34,739 nucleotides of DNA from JAGLCW01 sp964427915. GTDB taxonomy: Bacteria; Caldisericota; Caldisericia; UBA6126. Below the pieces are notes generated by a model. That model was not told the origin of the DNA. It did no database searches and saw nothing but the letters and a program-made list of their open reading frames with translations. The stretch covers positions 1 through 34,739 of the forward strand of contig CAYRWA010000033.1 of the NCBI GenBank assembly GCA_964427915.1, in the 5' to 3' direction. The position numbers and the translations under genes were made by a program. Positions 25,916 through 32,158 of the stretch are shown here, piece by piece; positions within the stretch are counted from its first letter, which is position 1, and every line of letters starts with the position of its first letter.

Positions 25916-26831
25916 CAGTAGCCTCCTTCATCAAAACACTCCCAGAATAAGCCATCTTATCTAATTGCTCAATTCTCTTTTCAATGGGAGGGTGCGTAGA
26001 AAACAATTCTTTTACGTGAAGACCTTTGAATGGTTCGGCAATAAACAACGGGTTTACAGCTGCATTGGAAATTTTGGATTTGGATCGTGGTGTCGATATT
26101 TTCCGCAAAGCGCTCGCCAATGCACCTGGATTTCTAGTCATGTAAGCAGCACTTGAATCAGCAAGAAATTCTCTCTGCCTGGAGATAGCCATTTGAATAA
26201 TGCGCCCTGCCAAGGGAGCAAAAATAATCAAAAGCAAGCCAATAATGGCAAAAAGCTCTCCTCCGTTATCATTTCTCCTTCGAGAACCACCGCCAAACCA
26301 TAAAGAGGTTCTATATATCGAAGAAATGATAACAACTGCTCCCACTAAAACAGAAACCATGGTTACAAAAAGTATATCGCGATTCTGAATATGGGACATT
26401 TCGTGAGCAATGACCCCTTGCAATTCTGCTCTATCAAGTTGTCTGTACAATCCTTCTGATACAGCCACAGAAGAATGTTCGGGGTCGCGTCCTGTTGCGA
26501 AGGCATTCGGAGCTAGATCGGGAAACACATATACAGTTGGTTTGGGCAAGCCAGATGCGATCGACATTTCATCAACCACATCATGCAACACTTTGTATTG
26601 GATTGGATTGGCCTTTACTGCCCTTACAGAAGAAAGGACAATGGAATCTCCAGCATAATAGCTTGTAGCAGCTGAAATGGTAGCGATTCCAAAACCAATC
26701 AACAAACCAACCAGACCATTTTCCCAAAAATACATGCCAACGAACCAGCAAACTCCACATGCAAAAAGTGTCATAAAAAATAAAAGCAGTATGGAATTGC
26801 GTTTATTCCTAGCAACAGCGTCGTAAATCAA
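25905..26831 (-). CDS. htpX: HtpX-family membrane zinc metalloprotease
   Basis: A 308-residue M48 metalloprotease of the HtpX type, involved in membrane protein quality control. Two N-terminal membrane segments (about 14-33 and 38-58) precede the catalytic motif HEMSH (143-147, zinc ligands His143 and His147, catalytic Glu144). The probable third ligand is Glu221 in QREFLADSSAA. Further membrane segments lie near 153-172 and 192-210. The start is a TTG at 26829-26831 supported by GAGG upstream. It sits 27 bases after lemA, the usual partner, and overlaps hdrC by 11 bases. Confidence 0.93.
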   Translation of the reverse strand: MIYDAVARNKRNSILLLFFMTLFACGVCWFVGMYFWENGLVGLLIGFGIATISAATSYYAGDSIVLSSVRAVKANPIQYKVLHDVVDEMSIASGLPKPTVYVFPDLAPNAFATGRDPEHSSVAVSEGLYRQLDRAELQGVIAHEMSHIQNRDILFVTMVSVLVGAVVIISSIYRTSLWFGGGSRRRNDNGGELFAIIGLLLIIFAPLAGRIIQMAISRQREFLADSSAAYMTRNPGALASALRKISTPRSKSKISNAAVNPLFIAEPFKGLHVKELFSTHPPIEKRIEQLDKMAYSGSVLMKEATDAN

Positions 26832-26858
26832 TGGTTTCCTCGCAGGTACCGCTTGTGA

Positions 26859-27464
26859 TTATTTCTTTTGTACATCGGTACCTGTTGGAGCAGTTGGAGT
26901 GGAAGAATCAAAGCTTAAATCGACCTGCACAGTATTCTGCACAGTGTTCATGTCCACTTCAAAATAGTCTTGCTTTCTGAATCCAAATATAGACGCTACA
27001 ATATTGCCAGGAAACATCATAATTGATTCATTAAAGCGCAACACAATATCGTTGTAAAATTGTCTTGAAAAAGCAATTCTATTCTCTGTATTGGTAAGCT
27101 CTTCTTGCATATTAAGGACATTTTGATTGGATTTAAGATCGGGATAGTTTTCCATCAGAGCAAACAGCTGACGCAAAGCTCCTGAAAGTTGATTTTCTGC
27201 GGCTCCTTGCTCCGAAACACCCGAGGCTTTGATACATGTATTTCTTGCTTGAATCACTGCCTCCAATGTTTCTTTCTCATACTTCATATAACCCTTAACG
27301 GTGTTTACAAGATTAGGAATCAAATCGTATCGCCTTTTTAATTCGACATTAATTTGAGCCCATGCATTTTGAATTCTGTTTTTTAACCGAATAAGTTTGT
27401 TGTAGGTAGCCCAAACAAACATGATAATAAGCGCAACCAGTCCGATTATAATCCATGGTGCCAT
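26859..27464 (-). CDS. lemA: LemA-family membrane-anchored protein
   Basis: A 201-residue LemA protein: one N-terminal membrane segment (about 3-20), then a long four-helix coiled region beginning YNKLIRLKNRIQNAWAQINVELKRR, with the family stretch DLIPNLVNTVKGYMKYEKETL (about 47-67). The C-terminal tail is Ser/Thr/Pro-rich. LemA genes very often precede htpX, as here, but the biochemical role is unresolved. The ATG has GGGGGA upstream. A possible TATACT -10 box lies at 27483-27488, between glyA and lemA, so this could be the first gene of the lemA-htpX-hdr-flx operon; I see no clear -35. Confidence 0.93.
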   Translation of the reverse strand: MAPWIIIGLVALIIMFVWATYNKLIRLKNRIQNAWAQINVELKRRYDLIPNLVNTVKGYMKYEKETLEAVIQARNTCIKASGVSEQGAAENQLSGALRQLFALMENYPDLKSNQNVLNMQEELTNTENRIAFSRQFYNDIVLRFNESIMMFPGNIVASIFGFRKQDYFEVDMNTVQNTVQVDLSFDSSTPTAPTGTDVQKK

Positions 27465-27508
27465 TGTGTGTCCCCCTTTGGTAGTATACGAATCAACCGT
27501 GTATTCAT

Positions 27509-28765
27509 CTAAATATAATGCAAACCTTGATAAATTGGGAATCGACCAGTAAGAGCTTTCACTTTTTCAGAAATACTCTGCAAATACGTTTCATCACCAC
27601 GGTGAAGTAACGCTTCGTAGATATAGGTACCTAGCTCCTCCATATCTGCTTCTTTCATACCACGAGTAGTGATGGCGGGTGTACCAACTCGTATTCCACT
27701 CGTAACAAAAGGTTTCTCTGGATCGAATGGAATGGTATTTTTGTTTACTGTAATTCCAACACCATCCAGAATTTTTTCTGCTTTTTTACCAGTAATTTTC
27801 ATGGGTCGTAGGTCTACTAGCAATAAATGGTTGTCAGTTCCGCCAGAGACGATTCGCAAACCTTTTTCTGCCAATACTTGCGCCAATTTTTTAGCATTGG
27901 CGATCACTTGTTTTTGATATTCCTTAAAAGAAGGCTGCAGGGCTTCATGAAAGGCAACTGCTTTGGATGCAATTACATGCATCAAAGGTCCTCCCTGGAT
28001 ACCAGGAAAAACTGCTCTGTCGATAATTTTTGCATTTTCCTCTTTGCAAAGGATTAGGCCTCCGCGAGGGCCGCGTAGTGTTTTGTGTGTCGTTGTGGTG
28101 ACAAAGTCAGCATAAGGTACTGGACTAGGATGCAACCCTGTCACGATAAGCCCAGCAATATGGGCTACGTCGGTCATTAAATAAGCTCCAACTTCCTGAG
28201 CAATGGCACCAAATTTCTGGAAATCAATGGTGCGTGGGTATGCACTAGCACCTGCTACAATTAACTTTGGCTTATGTTTCCTTGCCATGTCGGCAACGGT
28301 ATCGTAATTAATTTGTTCTGTTTCCGGGTCCACTTCATATTGAACAGTTTCAAAATAACTTCCTGATATAGAAAGAGGATGTCCGTGTGTAAGATGCCCA
28401 CCATGAGATAAATTCATTCCCATGATAAGATCTCCAGGGCGTAAAACGGCAAAATATACAGATGTATTTGCTTGCGCACCGGAATGTGGTTGCACGTTCG
28501 CATGCTCTGCCTGAAACAACTTCTTTGCTCGATCACGAGCAAGATCTTCAGCAATATCAACGTATTCGCAACCACCATAATAGCGTTTACCAGGATATCC
28601 TTCTGCATACTTATTGGTTCCTACCGAACCCATTGCTTCTAGTACGGCTTCTGAAACAATGTTTTCGGATGCAATCAGTTCTATTTTTTCTCTTTCGCGA
28701 ACCAATTCACCTTCTAAGGCTTTTGCAATTTCAGGATCTACATTTTTTAAATGGTCGATTTTCAT
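27509..28765 (-). CDS. glyA: Serine hydroxymethyltransferase
   Basis: A 418-residue PLP enzyme interconverting serine and glycine with tetrahydrofolate, which supplies one-carbon units. Signatures are ELIASENIVS (29-38), NKYAEGYPGKRYYGGCEYVD (51-70), the PLP-binding FVTTTTHKTLRGPRGG with Lys228, and GIRVGTPAITTRG near the C-terminus. Full length. The ATG has AGAGGGG upstream and overlaps the rpiB stop by four bases (ATGA), so rpiB and glyA form one unit. Cytosolic. Confidence 0.97.
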   Translation of the reverse strand: MKIDHLKNVDPEIAKALEGELVREREKIELIASENIVSEAVLEAMGSVGTNKYAEGYPGKRYYGGCEYVDIAEDLARDRAKKLFQAEHANVQPHSGAQANTSVYFAVLRPGDLIMGMNLSHGGHLTHGHPLSISGSYFETVQYEVDPETEQINYDTVADMARKHKPKLIVAGASAYPRTIDFQKFGAIAQEVGAYLMTDVAHIAGLIVTGLHPSPVPYADFVTTTTHKTLRGPRGGLILCKEENAKIIDRAVFPGIQGGPLMHVIASKAVAFHEALQPSFKEYQKQVIANAKKLAQVLAEKGLRIVSGGTDNHLLLVDLRPMKITGKKAEKILDGVGITVNKNTIPFDPEKPFVTSGIRVGTPAITTRGMKEADMEELGTYIYEALLHRGDETYLQSISEKVKALTGRFPIYQGLHYI

Positions 28766-29220
28766 ACAGCTTTCCCCTCTAACAAATGAATTTTTTGAAT
28801 ACGGCCTTGGTGACGGCCGCCCTCAAAATCAGTGGACAAAAAAACAGATACAATATCAAGCGCCATTGTAGGACCCAGTAGGCGCCCGGCCATACACAAA
28901 ACGTTGGCATTGTTGTGAAGTCGGGATAATTTGGCTGACACTGGCTCACTACACAAAGCAGCTCGAATAAAAGGCATTTTGTTAGCAGCCATTGAAATAC
29001 CAATACCAGATCCGCAGAGTAAAATCCCATAGGTATCCTTCTGCTCCTGAATGGCATTTCCAACTTTTTGAGCGAAGTCTGGGTAATCCACAGATACATC
29101 TTCTGTATAAGGTCCAAGATCTTCATAGCTAACATTCATACGTTTCAACCACTCAAGTACAGTCTGTTTTAATCGATATCCTGCATGATCAGACGCAACA
29201 AATACCTTTTGAATCCTCAT
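28762..29220 (-). CDS. rpiB: Ribose-5-phosphate isomerase B
   Basis: A 152-residue RpiB of the LacAB/RpiB family, interconverting ribose 5-phosphate and ribulose 5-phosphate. Visible motifs are ASDHAGYRLK (9-18), the active-site GILLCGSGIGIS with Cys69, and RLHNNANVLCMAGR. The family start pattern (MRIQKVFVASDHAG) fixes the ATG at 29218-29220. No Shine-Dalgarno precedes it; instead a TATAAT box ends 7 bases upstream, suggesting a leaderless transcript. The rpiB-glyA pairing is common in many bacteria. Confidence 0.95.
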   Translation of the reverse strand: MRIQKVFVASDHAGYRLKQTVLEWLKRMNVSYEDLGPYTEDVSVDYPDFAQKVGNAIQEQKDTYGILLCGSGIGISMAANKMPFIRAALCSEPVSAKLSRLHNNANVLCMAGRLLGPTMALDIVSVFLSTDFEGGRHQGRIQKIHLLEGKAV

Positions 29221-29227
29221 GAATATG

Positions 29228-29255
29228 ATTATATAAAAGCCCTGATCAATGTAAA
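29228..29255 (-). promoter_or_regulatory. Promoter of rpiB-glyA, predicted to give a leaderless mRNA
   Basis: On the minus strand TTTACA (29255-29250), a 16-base spacer and a perfect TATAAT (29233-29228) precede the rpiB ATG by only 7 bases. A start site at the usual 6-8 bases after the -10 would fall at or within a base or two of the ATG. Confidence 0.6.
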
Positions 29256-29330
29256 TAACAAATAGTTGCAGAAAAGTAACAAAGTAATAAGAAAAGAGGT
29301 GGGTATGTAAAACAATGTAAAAATATAAAC

Positions 29331-29402
29331 TAGCGCCAAGGAGAGTTGAACTCCTATCTGGGGATTGAGAGCCCCCCGAACTAACCGTTGTTCTATGGCG
29401 CC
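29331..29402 (-). tRNA. tRNA-Glu (anticodon CUC)
   Basis: A 72-base cloverleaf. The acceptor GGCGCCA pairs with TGGCGCT (one G-U pair). The D stem is GAAC/GTTC, the anticodon stem GGGGG/TCCCC with loop CTCTCAA and anticodon CUC, and the T arm AGGAG-TTCAACT-CTCCT. The discriminator is A. The 3' CCA is not encoded. It lies 5 bases downstream of tRNA-Gln in the same transcript. Confidence 0.93.
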
Positions 29403-29407
29403 ATAAA

Positions 29408-29480
29408 CTGCCCGACTAGGGGTCGAACCTAGACTTTCCTGATCCAGAGTCAGGCGTGTTGCCAATTACACCATCGGGCA
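29408..29480 (-). tRNA. tRNA-Gln (anticodon CUG)
   Basis: A 73-base cloverleaf. Acceptor TGCCCGA pairs with TCGGGCA, D stem GTGT/ACAC, and anticodon stem CCTGA/TCAGG with loop CTCTGGA and anticodon CUG. The T arm is CTAGG-TTCGACC-CCTAG and the discriminator is G. The 3' CCA is not encoded. First of the tRNA pair. Confidence 0.94.
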
Positions 29481-29491
29481 AAGTAAAATTG

Positions 29492-29519
29492 ATTTTACAA
29501 AGTTCTTGTAAAAGTGCAA
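29492..29519 (-). promoter_or_regulatory. Candidate promoter of the tRNA-Gln/tRNA-Glu unit
   Basis: On the minus strand TTGCAC (29519-29514), a 16-base spacer and TAAAAT (29497-29492) lie just upstream of tRNA-Gln. The -10 is half of a 7-base inverted repeat, GTAAAAT-TG-ATTTTAC (29483-29498). Readthrough from tsaD is the alternative. Confidence 0.4.
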
Positions 29520-29523
29520 CTAT

Positions 29524-30531
29524 TTATTTAGTCGCATACGATTCGAGTGGCAGAGATGACTGTACTTCAAAATCCAGCGAGTCGGACCCTTCTGCAATAT
29601 ATCGGCAATATCCCGCCCATGCAATCATAGCCGCGTTGTCTGTAGAAAGGCCTTTGCCTGGCTTCAATACGGGAATATCAATCGATTGCTGCAACATAGA
29701 TAGCAACGCTTGATTCGCAGAAACCCCTCCCGAAAGAAGAATCATCGTGGATGGATAGGAGGATAGAATCTTTTTGGCAGTAGCTGTAATATGGTAAAAA
29801 AGAGCTCTTTGATAGGAAGCACATAAAGAGCTTTTTTCGTTTTCAATTTCTTCTGGTGATAGCTTTTGCAACACATGCATTGCAGCCGTTTTCAAACCTG
29901 AAAAACTCATATCTAATGGTCGGTTGCGAACGGAAGGCAATGGAAAAGGATATTTCTTTTCTTCTCCTTGGATCGCATACTGTTCTACAATAGGACCTGC
30001 CGGATAGGGAATTCCGATGGATTTCCCAAATTTATCAAGCGATTCTCCACAGGCATCGTCCACTGTAGATCCTACAACTTGATAGGATCCCGGCTTAGGC
30101 ACATGTACAAATTCTGTATGACCCCCCGACACAATCAGCCCCATGTATGGGTAGGTTATAGAATGCGTTAAAGAGGGAGAAAGCAAATGACCCTCAATGT
30201 GATGCATTCCTTTAATAGGCGTATCCAATGATAAACTCAGAGCTTTGGCGTACTCTACCCCGACCAACAAAGAACCAACCAGACCAGGCCCTTTTGTAAC
30301 ACAGATCAAATCAATATCGTTCCAGCGCAAGCAAGACGTATCTAACGCTTCTTGACAGACATACGAGATGAGTTCTAAGTGCTTTCGTGAAGCAATTTCT
30401 GGAACAATACCACCATATTTCGCATGAAATGCCGTTTGAGAAGATAAAATGCTTGCCATCCGTTTTTTTTCTTCATTGATGACAGCAGCAGCAGTATCAT
30501 CGCAGGATGTTTCGATCCCAACAATATACAT
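29524..30531 (-). CDS. tsaD: TsaD: tRNA threonylcarbamoyladenosine transferase subunit
   Basis: A 335-residue Kae1/TsaD ATPase-fold protein that transfers the threonylcarbamoyl group to A37 of ANN-decoding tRNAs. Motifs are GIETSCDDTAAAV (5-17), GPGLVGSLLVG (81-91), the metal-binding HHIEGH (110-115), IVSGGHTE (133-140), DDACGESLDKFGK and the C-terminal LLSGGVSANQALL plus STDNAAMIA. Its ATG directly abuts the TAA of tsaB with no gap. Together with TsaB and TsaE it forms the bacterial t6A complex; the fourth enzyme, TsaC/Sua5, is not in the window. Confidence 0.97.
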   Translation of the reverse strand: MYIVGIETSCDDTAAAVINEEKKRMASILSSQTAFHAKYGGIVPEIASRKHLELISYVCQEALDTSCLRWNDIDLICVTKGPGLVGSLLVGVEYAKALSLSLDTPIKGMHHIEGHLLSPSLTHSITYPYMGLIVSGGHTEFVHVPKPGSYQVVGSTVDDACGESLDKFGKSIGIPYPAGPIVEQYAIQGEEKKYPFPLPSVRNRPLDMSFSGLKTAAMHVLQKLSPEEIENEKSSLCASYQRALFYHITATAKKILSSYPSTMILLSGGVSANQALLSMLQQSIDIPVLKPGKGLSTDNAAMIAWAGYCRYIAEGSDSLDFEVQSSLPLESYATK

Positions 30532-31158
30532 TTATCTACTCTCTTTTCTGTTTTGAAACAAATCATCTACCGACTTGATATACTCGGGTTCAATATCTTT
30601 CGATGCAGCAACTTCTTTATACTCAAGGGGAAGGGTTGTAATATCCCCTACAATGGCATACGGAATCGATACATCTAGCCCATCAAAAGGAACAAACAAA
30701 GGCTCTTGTAGGGCTTTGCATTGGTAGTCCTTTTCCATTTGTTCTTTTTCAACGCACTGCACGCTTTCAACAGAAAAGTGATGCATGTGAGCTAAATACC
30801 CCTCCTTTTTAGAGGAAGGAATAAAAATGCAACATCGCTCGATAGAGGGAGGCAACCCCATGCGAAGCCAATGAAAAGTAGTGGTCAATCGGATAGGAAT
30901 CGAGGTAGTATCAGAAAATGCTTTTGCAATTGCTAATCCTATACGTATTCCCGTGTAGTATCCGGGACCATTCACAAACCAAAATCGATGAATCTGAGAA
31001 AATGCTAGTCCATTATTTTGTAACATGTTTTGCAAATCATACACGACGGTATTGTTACTTTTTTGCAAAGAAGACGACTGTTTTTTGGACACAAGTTGAT
31101 TCCCTTGGAACACAGCAATCTCAATCGTGGACAAAACTGTTTGAAGGAGGATTTCCAT
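30532..31158 (-). CDS. tsaB: TsaB: t6A complex scaffold protein
   Basis: A 208-residue TsaB, the inactive TsaD paralogue that dimerises with TsaD. The N-terminal domain shows the degenerate ASKHA fold, with FVNGPGYYTGIRIGLAIAKAFS (61-82, the conserved GPGxxTGxRIG motif). The C-terminal half is divergent, as usual. The ATG shares one base with the tsaE stop (TAATG), with GAAGGAGG upstream. There is no adjacent rimI, unlike many genomes. Confidence 0.92.
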   Translation of the reverse strand: MEILLQTVLSTIEIAVFQGNQLVSKKQSSSLQKSNNTVVYDLQNMLQNNGLAFSQIHRFWFVNGPGYYTGIRIGLAIAKAFSDTTSIPIRLTTTFHWLRMGLPPSIERCCIFIPSSKKEGYLAHMHHFSVESVQCVEKEQMEKDYQCKALQEPLFVPFDGLDVSIPYAIVGDITTLPLEYKEVAASKDIEPEYIKSVDDLFQNRKESR

Positions 31159-31601
31159 TACGCATTCCTTTGGATCGTAATTCTTCTCTGCGAAAAACTT
31201 ACAATATCCATAGTAACAATAATATCAGCGTATTTTTTCAAAGACGGAAATTTATCAGCCCATTCTACAATTTTCAAACCGGGATACTCCACTATTTCAA
31301 AAAAATCAATTTCGTTCAGTTGCTTTTCTTCGTCCAATCGATACAGATCAAAATGATATATTGCAATGGATCCTTGGTATTGTTTCATTAAAACAAAGGT
31401 AGGGCTTATCACTTGATAAGGATCGACAGAAAGAGCATGGGCAATTTTTTTTGTAAAGGTTGTTTTTCCTGCTCCCAAATCTCCTTGAAGGTAAATAATT
31501 TCATCTCCATGCAATAGGCAGCAAAATGTGTCTGCAAAATTCTCTAGCTCGTCTTCTGAATCAATTTGTACATGAATTTTTTCGGTATTGCAATGTTTCA
31601 T
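31158..31601 (-). CDS. tsaE: TsaE: t6A complex P-loop ATPase
   Basis: A 147-residue TsaE. The Walker A is GDLGAGKTTF (40-49, Lys46). The switch-like SPTFVLMKQYQ and YHFDLYRLDE stretches and VEWADKFP are family hallmarks. It powers turnover of the TsaB-TsaD complex. The ATG at 31599-31601 has no Shine-Dalgarno, and a TACAAT box lies 7 bases before it. It heads the tsaE-tsaB-tsaD operon. Confidence 0.94.
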   Translation of the reverse strand: MKHCNTEKIHVQIDSEDELENFADTFCCLLHGDEIIYLQGDLGAGKTTFTKKIAHALSVDPYQVISPTFVLMKQYQGSIAIYHFDLYRLDEEKQLNEIDFFEIVEYPGLKIVEWADKFPSLKKYADIIVTMDIVSFSQRRITIQRNA

Positions 31602-31608
31602 AGAAACT

Positions 31609-31636
31609 ATTGTAAGAATTGCTTCCTATTTCACAA
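31609..31636 (-). promoter_or_regulatory. Promoter of tsaE-tsaB-tsaD, predicted leaderless
   Basis: The minus strand reads TTGTGA (31636-31631), a 16-base spacer and TACAAT (31614-31609), then 7 bases to the tsaE ATG. The -35 overlaps the -35 of the divergent chagasin-like gene. Confidence 0.5.
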
Positions 31637-31657
31637 CAATAAAGGAATGCGTATAAT
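31630..31657 (+). promoter_or_regulatory. Promoter of the chagasin-like lipoprotein gene
   Basis: TTCACA (31630-31635, five of six consensus bases), a 16-base spacer and a perfect TATAAT (31652-31657). The predicted start near 31664 leaves a leader of about 23 bases carrying AGGGGG before the ATG. Confidence 0.65.
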
Positions 31658-31686
31658 AAGAAAAAACAAAATACCAGGGGGTACGA

Positions 31687-32091
31687 ATGAAAAAAACAGT
31701 GCATATCGTTTTGATTGGTTTCCTTGTAACAGTGCTATCGACCGTTGTTTTAGCAGGATGTTCTTCCAAACCGAAAAATATTGATGCAGACACCGCAGAT
31801 GTTGTCTATGAAATGAATGCAGAAGACACCATTACCATCCGTTTGGAAGAAAATGCTACCACAGGATATGTTTGGAATTACACCATTGCAGATGCTGAAG
31901 TTGTAGAATATGTATCTGATGAATTCCTAGCTCCATCTGAAACCGACATGACAGGAGCGCCTGGAGAACATGTGTGGGTTTTTAAAGGCATCGGTTCCGG
32001 CTCCACTACCCTCCATTTTGAATTATCACGAGACTGGGAGTCGGGCGAAACACCTGCTGAAACAAAAGAGTTTCAAATCACTGTAAAATAA
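31687..32091 (+). CDS. Chagasin-type (I42) cysteine-protease inhibitor lipoprotein
   Basis: A 134-residue secreted lipoprotein. The signal peptide ends in VLAGC, so Cys25 is the probable lipid anchor. The mature part is an immunoglobulin-like chagasin domain with the three inhibitory loops recognisable: NATTGYVW (56-63), GAPGEHVW (90-97, GxxG loop) and SRDWE (114-118, in place of the usual RPW). Family members block papain-like cysteine proteases. The ATG has AGGGGG upstream and its own promoter. It is followed by an intrinsic terminator and is not in an operon. Likely protection from outside or self proteases is inference. Confidence 0.88.
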   Translation: MKKTVHIVLIGFLVTVLSTVVLAGCSSKPKNIDADTADVVYEMNAEDTITIRLEENATTGYVWNYTIADAEVVEYVSDEFLAPSETDMTGAPGEHVWVFKGIGSGSTTLHFELSRDWESGETPAETKEFQITVK

Positions 32092-32122
32092 GACAACTTT
32101 TTCACCCTTTTTTCCTATTACA

Positions 32123-32158
32123 ACAAGCCACTTGCTAAGGAGTGGCTTGTTTTTGTTT
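32123..32158 (+). terminator. Intrinsic terminator of the chagasin-like gene, overlapping the hsdR stop
   Basis: ACAAGCCACT pairs with AGTGGCTTGT around an 8-base loop, followed by TTTTGTTT. The hairpin works on the plus strand. The convergent hsdR gene ends inside it: its TAG is in the loop and its last codons form one arm. A weak U-run on the other strand makes bidirectional use less certain. Confidence 0.85.

Noticed and set aside
29221..29330. A small RNA or terminator in the 110-base gap between rpiB and tRNA-Glu
   Set aside because: Apart from the rpiB promoter the stretch is AT-rich with no convincing hairpin or reading frame.
29331..29480. Functional link between tsaEBD and the adjacent tRNAs
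   Set aside because: t6A is made on ANN-decoding tRNAs. Gln(CUG) and Glu(CUC) are not substrates, so adjacency is probably incidental.
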